Of a stretch of DNA of 64,000 nucleotides, positions 34,683 through 47,360 are shown in pieces. The stretch is from JAGVSV01 sp050952845. GTDB taxonomy: Bacteria; Bacillota; Clostridia; Christensenellales; Aristaeellaceae. Under the pieces are notes generated by a model, which had not been told where the DNA came from, made no database searches, and saw nothing but the letters and a program-made list of their open reading frames with translations. The stretch's first letter is position 1. Each line of letters starts with the position of its first letter. Location of the stretch: the NCBI GenBank assembly GCA_050952845.1, contig JBMNLP010000001.1, positions 3,100,001-3,164,000 on the forward strand, read 5' to 3'. The translations under genes were made by a program, and so were the position numbers.

Positions 34683-36209
34683 TTACTTGTTGAAAGACTG
34701 TTTAAATGCTTCAAACTCGACTTGTTGTTCCTTGTACAGGCGCGTGGCTTCAGCGTTGACCTCATCGCCATTGAGTTCCTTGTACTGCTTGAGGTAATCA
34801 TCAAAATCGTCTATGGACCGTTCACCGGTGATGATGCCGTAAAACACCTCGTTACGCAACTTATCGATATCCGGGCCATAGGCATGCCACACCGGCCGTT
34901 CCAGAGATTTGAAGTACACCCGCTTCTGCCGCAGAGGTTCGCTTGTGATAGCCCGCTTTTCAAATAGCTCAATTGTCTCAGGCGTGTTGGCAATGTTGGC
35001 GTCATCCTTGCGGTTGAGGAAGAAATCAAGGTAGAAGAGGCCGATATTCTCGGCGAGATTTTCCTCGTTGCTCACCAATGGTGAAAATACGCCGTCGACG
35101 ATCTCATAGTGCGTGCCCTCAACACCCCAGCGACGGAACAGATAGGTTTCACGGTTAAGCAGGTCGTCAAACATGGCGTAGATACGCTCGGGATCCTTGG
35201 CTTTTTTGGTGATGGCAAAATAGCACCATGCACCCGGATTCTCCGTCTCATCCGAGCTGAGGCCGTCCGGCCCCTTGATGGGTTCAATGGGGATGATCTC
35301 CGCCGTTGGGTTTTTGGCACGGAAGGCCCTTACAGTATGGCCACCGGGGTTCAGCCAGTCCACCCATGCGTAGAAGGCGCCATGACCGCCGTTGATGAAA
35401 TACTCGTAGGGATCGTTTGTACGGGTGACAATGGCAGGATCGATCACGCCCTGCTTATACAGATCGGCAATATCAGCAAGCGCTTGCTTGACAGCAGGCT
35501 CCGTAGACCCATGCACGACATTGCCGTCCGGCAGCACAACGAAGTTGTTCGGGTCGACATTATAGGGGCTCCAAAAGGATTGGAAGCCGCGCATATCCAA
35601 GCCCGCGCCTGAGAACCCATAGGTGTCATCCTTGCCGTTCTTGTCAGGGTCGTCAAAGGTGAATTTCAGCAGCGTATCCTTGAACTCCTCCCTGGTCGTC
35701 GGTACAGGCAGATCCAGCGCATCCAGCCAATCTTTGCGGATCCAGCCCGTCATACAGGAAGGTTCGGCCACGTCCCCGGGGATGCGGTACATCTTGCCAT
35801 CCGAATGGGAAGCATAGAACATGGTTGTGTCATTGTAGTAGCCTGTAATGTTAGGGTATTTTTCCATATAGGGGGTCAATTCATGAAGCAGCCCTGCATC
35901 GACCCACTGCAGGTACTCCTTGTCCATGCCCCACCACCATATCACGTCCGGTCGCTGATCCTCATCAGCCATCAGCAGGTTGAGTTTGGCCTGCCCGTCT
36001 GTCCAGCCGGGAAGCGGTATCAGCGTGATGTCCACATTGTATTTTTCTTCTAACTGCTGTTCAATCCAGCTGTCGGGCTGCGTATGACCTAACAGCACCG
36101 TGATAGAGATCGGCATCCTCTCCTGTTTTTCCTCGGCAATTGATATGCCCCCGGTAACGAGCAACAGTACCAGCGCCATTGATAGCACTTGAATCCAGTG
36201 TTTCCTCAT
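34683..36209 (-). CDS. Solute-binding protein of an Lpl-type importer
   Basis: A 508-residue extracellular binding protein with a signal peptide (MRKHWIQVLSMALVLLLVTG, cleavage after a Gly/Ile-Ser-Ile-Ala end) and no lipobox cysteine. It has the family pattern of LplA/YtcQ proteins, including DKNGKDDTYGFSG, GWIRKDWLDALDLPVPTTREEF and a long C-terminal lobe. It probably binds an oligosaccharide. It is the last gene of a permease-permease-binding protein operon. AGGAGG lies 8 nt before the ATG. Confidence 0.85.
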   Translation of the reverse strand: MRKHWIQVLSMALVLLLVTGGISIAEEKQERMPISITVLLGHTQPDSWIEQQLEEKYNVDITLIPLPGWTDGQAKLNLLMADEDQRPDVIWWWGMDKEYLQWVDAGLLHELTPYMEKYPNITGYYNDTTMFYASHSDGKMYRIPGDVAEPSCMTGWIRKDWLDALDLPVPTTREEFKDTLLKFTFDDPDKNGKDDTYGFSGAGLDMRGFQSFWSPYNVDPNNFVVLPDGNVVHGSTEPAVKQALADIADLYKQGVIDPAIVTRTNDPYEYFINGGHGAFYAWVDWLNPGGHTVRAFRAKNPTAEIIPIEPIKGPDGLSSDETENPGAWCYFAITKKAKDPERIYAMFDDLLNRETYLFRRWGVEGTHYEIVDGVFSPLVSNEENLAENIGLFYLDFFLNRKDDANIANTPETIELFEKRAITSEPLRQKRVYFKSLERPVWHAYGPDIDKLRNEVFYGIITGERSIDDFDDYLKQYKELNGDEVNAEATRLYKEQQVEFEAFKQSFNK

Positions 36210-36261
36210 ACGTTTTTTCCTCCTTGTTTTGTGTTGGTCGTAATCCTGTATATAATGATGG

Positions 36262-37194
36262 CTACCCTTTTATAGAACCAAGCATAACCCCCTTTACAAA
36301 GTGTTTTTGCAGAAACGGATACACAACCAGGATAGGGACTGTGGCGATGATCACGGTGGCAGATTTGATGGTTTCGCTGCTCATTTTCGCGGTCTGGTTG
36401 ATATCCACCCCGGCATTACGCATGGCGCTGGTGGTGTTGGTGAGCATTTCGCGCAGCACAGCTTGCATGGACCATTTGGATTTGGTGGTGATATAGATTA
36501 CGGTGCTGAAATAGTCGTTCCAATACACCACTGCGATGAAAAGGGCGATGGTTGCCAGAACCGCTTTAGACAGCGGCAGGATGATCATAAAAAAGATGAG
36601 GATATCGTTGGCACCATCAATACGCGCGGATTCTTCCAGCGATTCGGGCAGGGACGCAAAGAAGCTCTTCATGACAATGACATTGTAAGCCGATAGCAAG
36701 CCAGGAAAAATGAGGGCATTGATGCTGTCCAGCCATTTCAAACGCTTGACGAGCAGGTAGCTGGGAATCATGCCGCCGCTGAAAAGCATGGTAAAAAATA
36801 CAAGGAACAGCACAACCCCGCCAAAGCGCAGGCGTTTCTTAGACAAAGGGTAGGCGGTCAGTGCGGTCAGCAGCACGCCAAAGAACGTACCTGCCAGGGT
36901 GACTGTTACAGATATTCTGAAGCTGCTCCATATAAGCGGGCTTGCGAATACTGATTCATATGTGGCTGTCGTAAAACCGCGCGGCAACAGGAACAGGCCG
37001 CCAGCCGCCGACAGCGTGACATCGCTGAATGAGTACATCAGCACATGCCAGAACGGATACACCATCATCAGCGACAGCAAGGCGAAAAAGACATAATTCA
37101 TCAACATGAATGCCTTTTGCAACCCCGATTGCCGGGTGCGCCTTGATGCCTTGATCTGCTCTATGGCGTTGGGAACGATCGGTTCAATCGACAT
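36262..37194 (-). CDS. Lpl-type importer permease, second subunit
   Basis: A 310-residue LplC/YtcP-type membrane protein with about six spans and coupling loop LEESARIDGANDILIFF. It starts after AAGGAGG 7 nt upstream, 15 bp after the first permease. It ends with the usual HFVKGVMLGSIKG. Confidence 0.88.
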   Translation of the reverse strand: MSIEPIVPNAIEQIKASRRTRQSGLQKAFMLMNYVFFALLSLMMVYPFWHVLMYSFSDVTLSAAGGLFLLPRGFTTATYESVFASPLIWSSFRISVTVTLAGTFFGVLLTALTAYPLSKKRLRFGGVVLFLVFFTMLFSGGMIPSYLLVKRLKWLDSINALIFPGLLSAYNVIVMKSFFASLPESLEESARIDGANDILIFFMIILPLSKAVLATIALFIAVVYWNDYFSTVIYITTKSKWSMQAVLREMLTNTTSAMRNAGVDINQTAKMSSETIKSATVIIATVPILVVYPFLQKHFVKGVMLGSIKG

Positions 37195-37209
37195 GCAATA
37201 ACCTCCTTA

Positions 37210-38160
37210 CTAGATTCCGTCTTCGCCAAACAGGCGGACAGCGTAGTTGGTGCCAATAATCAGGATCAGCGCCACGAAGGACTTGAAGAAGCCGGCGGCA
37301 GCTGAGAAGGAATAGTTGGCTTCCTTGATGCCCCGCAGGTATACATAGGTGTCGATAATCTCCGACACCCGGGAGACCAGCGGGTTATACAGCATAAAGA
37401 TTTGATCAAAACCCGCGTTGAGGATGTTGCCCAGGCTGAGGATGAATACGATTACGATGACAGGGCGGATGGAGGGCAGGGTGATGTTCCAAGCCTGGCG
37501 CAGCTTGCCGGCGCCGTCGATCATTGCTGCTTCATACAGCTGGTCATCCACACCTGAAATGGCGGCAAAATAGATAATGGTTCCCCATCCCATGTGCTTA
37601 TACAGGTCGGTCACAATCAGCATGGGTATAAACAGCGAAGGCGTAGTGAGCACCTCAACCCGGACGCCGCCATTCAGTGCAGTCAGGAGCTGTGTGATCA
37701 GCCCCGTGGTGGGATTGAGAAAATTCTGAATGATGCCCGTCAAGATCACCCATGATATAAAATACGGCAGGTAGAGTACTGTCTGAACAAGTTTTTTATA
37801 GCGCAGGTGCCGAAACTCGTTCATCAGCAGCGCCAGCACAATAGGAACCGGAAAGCCAAATATCAGCTTGAGCAGGCTGATGTTCAGCGTATTGCGCAGC
37901 ACCTCGGGAAAACTCCTCGTGCCCAACAACGTCCTGAAATGCTTGAGTCCCACCCATTTGCTGGCAGCCGGATTGAACATGTTATAGTCTTGAAAGGAGA
38001 TTTTCAGCCCCACCATGGGGATATAGCGGAATACGATCAGAAAGACAAGCCCAGGAATCAGCAGCAGGTACAGGTATCGGTCGCGCCACATGTCGCGACC
38101 GAGCCGGACATTTCCCGGCAGCTTTGTATAGCCCAAATATGCAGTGGTTTTACTCCTCAT
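37210..38160 (-). CDS. Lpl-type importer permease, first subunit
   Basis: A 316-residue LplB/YteP-type membrane protein with about six spans and the coupling loop QLYEAAMIDGAGKLRQA. The N-terminal LLIPGLVFLIVFRYIPMVGL and FQDYNMF segments are typical of this branch. It heads the operon; GGAGGG lies 5 nt upstream of its ATG. No ATPase is encoded nearby, as usual for this type. Confidence 0.88.
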   Translation of the reverse strand: MRSKTTAYLGYTKLPGNVRLGRDMWRDRYLYLLLIPGLVFLIVFRYIPMVGLKISFQDYNMFNPAASKWVGLKHFRTLLGTRSFPEVLRNTLNISLLKLIFGFPVPIVLALLMNEFRHLRYKKLVQTVLYLPYFISWVILTGIIQNFLNPTTGLITQLLTALNGGVRVEVLTTPSLFIPMLIVTDLYKHMGWGTIIYFAAISGVDDQLYEAAMIDGAGKLRQAWNITLPSIRPVIVIVFILSLGNILNAGFDQIFMLYNPLVSRVSEIIDTYVYLRGIKEANYSFSAAAGFFKSFVALILIIGTNYAVRLFGEDGI

Positions 38161-38195
38161 TATGCCCTCCGTTAATCAGTGAAAGATCACAGCTG

Positions 38196-38296
38196 ATCCT
38201 TTGCATCAGATCATTTAATCCAGATACAGATTTAACTTTTGCAGATCGTCCTGATTTTTTCCCTGTTTATCCGGTATAACCTCATCCTTTGCATCA
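38196..38296. repeat. Direct repeat in the Lpl-type operon leader
   Basis: ATCCTTTGCATCA occurs at 38196-38208 and again at 38284-38296, 88 bp apart, in the untranslated leader of the minus-strand operon. It may be a paired regulator site. Confidence 0.4.
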
Positions 38297-38314
38297 TTGC
38301 TTTCTGGACATTCG

Positions 38315-38375
38315 ACTAATTACTTAAACCAATTAACCTTAGAACGAGTATATCATATGCATTTCTGGATTGCAA
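38315..38375 (-). promoter_or_regulatory. Promoter and candidate operator of the Lpl-type operon
   Basis: On the minus strand TTGCAA (38370-38375), a 17-bp spacer and TATACT (38347-38352) form the promoter. Just downstream, at 38315-38343, is an imperfect inverted repeat with arms CTAA...TTAG and TAATT...AATTA, where a repressor could block the polymerase. No regulator gene is next to it. Confidence 0.55.
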
Positions 38376-38450
38376 TAGCATTTTGAAAAATAGCGCCAAA
38401 GCATGGAAGATCAAAATATTTTTGGCAAAAAATATTTTTTAGAAAAGCCC

Positions 38451-38479
38451 TTGACAGTCAATTATAAAAATGTTAATCT
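38451..38479 (+). promoter_or_regulatory. rRNA operon promoter
   Basis: TTGACA at 38451-38456, 17-bp spacer, TAATCT at 38474-38479, preceded by an A/T-rich stretch like an UP element (38410-38445). The expected transcript start is about 38486. Confidence 0.75.
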
Positions 38480-38484
38480 ATTCA

Positions 38485-38508
38485 GGCACCCCAAAATTTG
38501 GGTGTGCC
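38485..38508 (+). promoter_or_regulatory. Palindrome at the predicted rRNA transcript start
   Basis: GGCACCCC-AAAATT-TGGGTGTGCC is a 24-bp near-palindrome with one mismatched pair, placed where transcription should begin. It could be a hairpin at the very 5' end of the rRNA leader or a protein-binding site. Confidence 0.5.
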
Positions 38509-38607
38509 CGAACCTTGACAACGATACAGCGAAGGAAGCGAAGAACGACAGTAAATTCTGAGAGAGAATGAACGTATTGTACTTAGGAGTACGATATGTT
38601 AAGGATT

Positions 38608-43561
<4,954 letters not shown>

Positions 43562-43600
43562 AGAGAGACCATTAAAGGAAAAGGCTATCTTGTTTCAGAA

Positions 43601-43613
43601 GTTATGCAGCTGT
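43601..43613 (+). other. 3' strand of the 23S processing stem
   Basis: GTTATGCAGCTGT is the exact reverse complement of 40428-40440. Pairing brings the two ends of the 23S precursor together. Confidence 0.75.
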
Positions 43614-43713
43614 GAGGGTGCGGAAGCACGGCGAGCATTGAGAGCTAACCATGCGTGCAAGCGCAGAAGGACATGCCCTTAAGCGAGCGTGAGTGCGAAG
43701 TACTTTCAGTAGA

Positions 43714-43830
43714 TTTCGGTGGCAAAGGCGAAGGGGATCACCTGTATCCATCCCGAACACAGAAGTTAAGCCCTTCAGCGCCGATGGTACTTGGCTGGAA
43801 ACGGCCCGGAAGAGCAGGTCGCCGCCGGAT
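43714..43830 (+). rRNA. rrf: 5S ribosomal RNA
   Basis: The gene has the core CCGAACACAGAAGTTAAGCC and GCGCCGATGGTA. The ends TTTCGGTGGC and GCCGCCGGA form the terminal helix. About 117 nt long, placed 150 bp after 23S. Confidence 0.9.
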
Positions 43831-43869
43831 TCCAATGATTGCGGAGAACCCTTCTTCGCAATCGCCCAT

Positions 43870-43944
43870 TCCTCAGTAGCTCAATGGTAGAGCACACGGC
43901 TGTTAACCGTGTTGTTGCAGGTTCGAGCCCTGCCTGGGGAGCCA
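43870..43944 (+). tRNA. tRNA-Asn (GTT)
   Basis: The full cloverleaf is present: acceptor TCCTCAG/CTGGGGA, D arm GCTC...GAGC, anticodon stem CACGG/CCGTG with anticodon GTT at 43902-43904, and T arm GCAGG-TTCGAGC-CCTGC. The 3' CCA is encoded. It is the last gene of the rRNA operon. Confidence 0.96.
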
Positions 43945-43949
43945 GGGAA

Positions 43950-43979
43950 GGTTACAACTTTAGGGTTGTAGCCTTTTTT
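43950..43979 (+). terminator. rRNA operon terminator
   Basis: GGTTACAAC and GTTGTAGCC pair, with one G-U pair, around a 6-nt loop and are followed by six T residues. It starts 6 bp after the tRNA. Confidence 0.88.
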
Positions 43980-44001
43980 GATTTTGTAAAGCTGAAGGTT
44001 T

Positions 44002-44274
44002 TAGAGCAAATTACGCCATCGTGGCGCACAAAGCAGCGCAGGATTTTTGTCTCTGGCAAGGGGCAGAGGCGAGCGCCCGCTGTGCGGGATGAAGCTAACT
44101 GTCAGCCCAATGAGCCACGGAGATTTCAAGTGAGCCACGCGAGCGTAGAAATCGACTATGGCGAATTGCGTCTCGTGAACGTAGGCGTAGCAGCGCTACG
44201 TCAAGTGAACAGCGACACAGCCAGAAGCAAAAAGACAAGTCTGCGACTGCGACATGATAAGTAAATTTGCTCTA
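44002..44274. mobile_element. MITE-like element with long imperfect inverted ends
   Basis: About 273 bp with no gene. The left end TAGAGCAAATTACGCCATC and the reverse complement of the right end TAGAGCAAATTTACTTATCA agree, and the match continues imperfectly to about 55 bp (ATTTTTGTCTCTGGC on one side, CTTTTTGCTTCTGGC on the other). Inner stem-loops such as GGCGTAGCAGCGCTACGTC occur. The right 81 bp matches 1040-1120. The last three bases give the TAG stop of the neighbouring minus-strand gene. No target duplication or transposase was found. Confidence 0.6.
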
Positions 44275-46059
44275 TTCTGCTCCTTCAGGCAGCGCGAGTT
44301 CATCCAGCTTGCTGGCGATGTCGTATTTGTTCAAGTAGGCTTCATATTGCATCCGGAAGGAGCTGTTGGGCGCGCCCTCATGCAGCTCGTGGAGATATGC
44401 ATGGCTTTCCAGGCCGCCGCGGCCTGTTTGCTCCATTACGTTAACGGCGATGTTGGAGCAATGATCCGATATGCGTTCGAGATTGGTAAGCAGGTCGCTG
44501 AGCACAAAACCCAGCTCGATCGTGCATGTGCCAGTGCGCAGCCGCTCGATATGGTTGGCTTTGATGGTTTCGCGCAGCACGTCCACCACCTCCTCCAGAG
44601 GCTCTACCTTCCGGGCCAGCTCCTGGTTGTTGGTGTCGAATACCTTGACGGTAAGCGCCATGATCTCCTTTACGGCGGCGCGCATGGTGCTGGTTTCTAC
44701 CTGGGCTTCCGGTGAAAAGCCGATGTTTTTCGTATGCAGTTCCTGCGCCACCTCGGTTAGGTTGACGGCATGGTCGGAGATGCGCTCAAAGTCACCGATG
44801 CCATATAACAGCTTTGATACTTCCTTGCTTTCATATTCCGAAAGATGCAGCGCGCTGACCTGCAACAGGTAGGCGCCCAGCCTGTCCTCATAGCGGTCGA
44901 CGGTTTGCTCTATCTCCTCCACCTCGGTAGCAGCCTTGGCATCGTATTGATCCAGCAATCCGTCTGCCAGCAGGAAAGCCTGTTGTGCCAGGTTGGCCAT
45001 GTCCACCGTCAGCCTGCGGCATTGCTCAATGGCAACTGACGGTGTGTTCAATAGGCGCTGGTCCAGCAGCTCCAGTTTTTCGCTTTCCTTGCTGTCCCGG
45101 ATGGTTTTTCTTGCAAGCCATTCCAGCAGGGACCTCATGGGATACAGCAGGATGACCGTGCCGATGTTGAAGGCAGTGTGGGCAACCGCAATGCCAAAGG
45201 CGTTGATGGGCAGCGCTGTAAAGGTAAAGCCGATCAACCAGTCCAGTACGTAGAAGACGCTCAGGAACACCCCGGTGCCAATCAGGTTGAAATACAGGTG
45301 CACCATGCCCACGCGCTTGGCGTTGCGGTTGGCACCGATGGATGACAGGATGGCTGTGATGCAGGTGCCGATATTCTGCCCCATGATGATGGGCAACGCT
45401 GCGCCGTAGGTGAGGCTGCCGGTATTGGCAATGGCTTGAAGAATACCCACCGAAGCTGACGAGCTCTGGATGATGGCTGTCACCAGTGCGCCCACAGCTA
45501 CGCCAAACAGCGGGTTGGTGAACAACACCAACAGCTCCCGGAATGCAGGCACCTCCGCCAGACCCGCTACAGCGGCGGACATTTGCTCCATCCCGAACAT
45601 CAACACGGAAAAGCCCAGCATGATGCCTGCTGTGTCCCGGCGCCTGCGCGAAGTCAGCAGCAGAACGATGCCGGCAAAGGCGATAAGCGGTGAAAAGGTG
45701 GACGGCTTTAACAGCGTCATCAGCAGGCTGTCGCTGCGGATGCCTGTTAGAGAAAGTATCCAGGATGTGATGGTGGTGCCGATGTTGGCGCCCATGATGA
45801 CGGGGATGGCTTGGTTCAACTGCATGATGCCGGAGTTGACAAAACCAACCACCATCACCGTTGTAGCTGAGGAGGACTGGATCACTGCTGTTACGGCGGT
45901 GCCCAACAGCACGCCTTTCAAGGGTTTGTTGGTCAATTGCCCCAGGATGGACTTCAGGCGCCTGCCTGCCTGTCTTTCCAGCGACTCTCCCATCAGGTGC
46001 ATGCCGAACAGGAACATCGCCAGCCCACCCAGCAAATAAAACACATCAAACAGGTTCAT
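44272..46059 (-). CDS. Na/Pi-cotransporter family protein with PhoU domain
   Basis: A 595-residue inner-membrane protein. The N-terminal about 340 residues hold two inverted Na/Pi repeats with QSSSATT and QSSSASVG, the signature of sodium-phosphate carriers. The C-terminal part (about 350-595) is a helical PhoU-like domain (YGIGDFERISDHAVNL and LLTNLERISDHCSNI). It probably takes up or exports phosphate and senses it. The ATG at 46059 follows GGAGGG by 5 nt. Its stop codon lies inside the end of the MITE-like element, so the original end of the protein may have been changed by that insertion. Confidence 0.88.
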   Translation of the reverse strand: MNLFDVFYLLGGLAMFLFGMHLMGESLERQAGRRLKSILGQLTNKPLKGVLLGTAVTAVIQSSSATTVMVVGFVNSGIMQLNQAIPVIMGANIGTTITSWILSLTGIRSDSLLMTLLKPSTFSPLIAFAGIVLLLTSRRRRDTAGIMLGFSVLMFGMEQMSAAVAGLAEVPAFRELLVLFTNPLFGVAVGALVTAIIQSSSASVGILQAIANTGSLTYGAALPIIMGQNIGTCITAILSSIGANRNAKRVGMVHLYFNLIGTGVFLSVFYVLDWLIGFTFTALPINAFGIAVAHTAFNIGTVILLYPMRSLLEWLARKTIRDSKESEKLELLDQRLLNTPSVAIEQCRRLTVDMANLAQQAFLLADGLLDQYDAKAATEVEEIEQTVDRYEDRLGAYLLQVSALHLSEYESKEVSKLLYGIGDFERISDHAVNLTEVAQELHTKNIGFSPEAQVETSTMRAAVKEIMALTVKVFDTNNQELARKVEPLEEVVDVLRETIKANHIERLRTGTCTIELGFVLSDLLTNLERISDHCSNIAVNVMEQTGRGGLESHAYLHELHEGAPNSSFRMQYEAYLNKYDIASKLDELALPEGAE

Positions 46060-46080
46060 GAAGCCCTCCGTTTCTATACA

Positions 46081-46117
46081 TGATCCAGCCTGATTGCTCA
46101 CAGCCACGGCTGGATCA
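46081..46117 (-). promoter_or_regulatory. Leader hairpin of the Na/Pi gene
   Basis: TGATCCAGCC at 46081-46090 is the exact complement of GGCTGGATCA at 46108-46117, in the untranslated leader 22 bp before the start codon. It may modulate translation or bind a regulator. Confidence 0.45.
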
Positions 46118-46176
46118 TGTTGAGGCAAAACACTTCCTCACTGTTAACATCAATACGCCGCAAAAGCGGCGCAAAT

Positions 46177-46205
46177 ATTTTAACAAGACAACTGCATAAA
46201 GACAA
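46177..46205 (-). promoter_or_regulatory. Promoter of the Na/Pi gene
   Basis: On the minus strand TTGTCT (46200-46205), 17-bp spacer, TAAAAT (46177-46182). Confidence 0.6.
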
Positions 46206-46223
46206 CTGAAGAATGGAAGACGG

Positions 46224-46246
46224 AAAAAGCGCTCAGGATAGCGCTT
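46224..46246 (-). terminator. Terminator of the sugar operon
   Basis: On the minus strand AAGCGCT-6 nt-AGCGCTT is followed directly by T residues. It lies 34 bp after the last gene of the operon. Confidence 0.65.
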
Positions 46247-46279
46247 AGGACAGCATGCAATTGATTCGCGGCAATTGCC

Positions 46280-47329
46280 CTATGCATCCCCGCGCCACTT
46301 CCTGGCGGTAAGCACCATTTCGGCGTAGTTCTCATAGGGCACATAGTCGGCGATGGCGTTGCCGGTGCCAAAGGCAAAGCCGCTGTAGCCTTTGCATTGC
46401 TCCAGCACATCGATCACATAGGCACGGATATCGGCGTGGGACAGGCGACAGACGGCGTCGGTATCCATGCCGCCAAAGCAGGCGATGCGATCGCCATAGC
46501 GTTGAAGCCACACGGGAAATGGGGCAATCTGGTCCTCGTTGCTGTGTTTGGCGTCAATTTGCACGGTGTCGATCAGATCGTTCATGACGTTGAATATATT
46601 GCCGCAGGAGTGCAGCAGGAAGGGCTTGCGGTGGCTGTGCACCAGGCGCACGATTTTTTCATATTGCGGGATGACCAGGGCGCGGATATCCTCCGCCGAT
46701 AGCAGAGAGTTGCTTTTAAAGCCCAGGTCGTCGCCAAAGCGGAGAATGCAGAATGGATCGCTGTACAGGCGCAAAAACTTCTCCCACAAGGCGCAAAGGA
46801 TGGCGCCCACGCGTTCAAACAGCGCATGGTACAAGTCCGGATCGTCGGCAGCGATGTAGCAGAGGTTCGTATAGCCGGTGATGTCCTGCACGCATTCAAA
46901 CACGCCGTTGCCTACGCCGCCGATGGCTTTCATGCCCGGTGGCAGAGCGGCAGCCAGTGCTTCAAACACGGGACCCGCTGTTTGAAAGTATCGTTCCTCC
47001 ACTTCGTCCCAGGGGTAGCGGTCAAAATCCGCCCTGTTGTGGATTGCCGGCTCTTTGTGTCCGCCCAGGGCGCCGGATCCCGGGAAGAAAGCGCCCGCGC
47101 ATACTTCAAATGAAAACGCGTCGTACCCCATGTCGCTGTGAAAATGGCAGACATGGCGGAAATAATTGATTTTATCGGCTTGATCGTCTGCCCAGGGCGA
47201 ACCGATCTCTTTTCCGGTGATCCGCTCGATGATGGGATCGGACACGATGTGCTCATACAGCGGCAGACGGTCGGGCTGCTTTCTGTAAACAGCCTTGACG
47301 ATGTTGGTATAGTCGGGGGTGAAGCTCAT
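46280..47329 (-). CDS. Uroporphyrinogen-decarboxylase-like protein
   Basis: A 349-residue TIM-barrel protein of the UroD/MtaA superfamily. LLHSCGNIFNVMNDLI carries the His-x-Cys zinc motif of the methyltransferase branch, and the haem-branch N-terminal arginine motif is not evident, so a haem role is unlikely. Relatives are often found in sugar, polyol or aromatic operons with unknown function. It is the last gene of the minus-strand operon with aldolase, isomerase and kinase. The reaction is unknown. Confidence 0.72.
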   Translation of the reverse strand: MSFTPDYTNIVKAVYRKQPDRLPLYEHIVSDPIIERITGKEIGSPWADDQADKINYFRHVCHFHSDMGYDAFSFEVCAGAFFPGSGALGGHKEPAIHNRADFDRYPWDEVEERYFQTAGPVFEALAAALPPGMKAIGGVGNGVFECVQDITGYTNLCYIAADDPDLYHALFERVGAILCALWEKFLRLYSDPFCILRFGDDLGFKSNSLLSAEDIRALVIPQYEKIVRLVHSHRKPFLLHSCGNIFNVMNDLIDTVQIDAKHSNEDQIAPFPVWLQRYGDRIACFGGMDTDAVCRLSHADIRAYVIDVLEQCKGYSGFAFGTGNAIADYVPYENYAEMVLTARKWRGDA

Positions 47330-47360
47330 GCAGATACCTGCCTTTCGAAGCCATGGGGGC

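Noticed and set aside
35866..35877. GGGGGTCAATT resembling the edge of the G-rich repeat at 961-995
   Set aside because: It is a single short match inside the coding region of a binding protein, without further G-runs.
46280..47329. Haem biosynthesis gene hemE
   Set aside because: The His-x-Cys zinc motif and the sugar-operon context fit the MtaA-like branch; no other haem gene is nearby.
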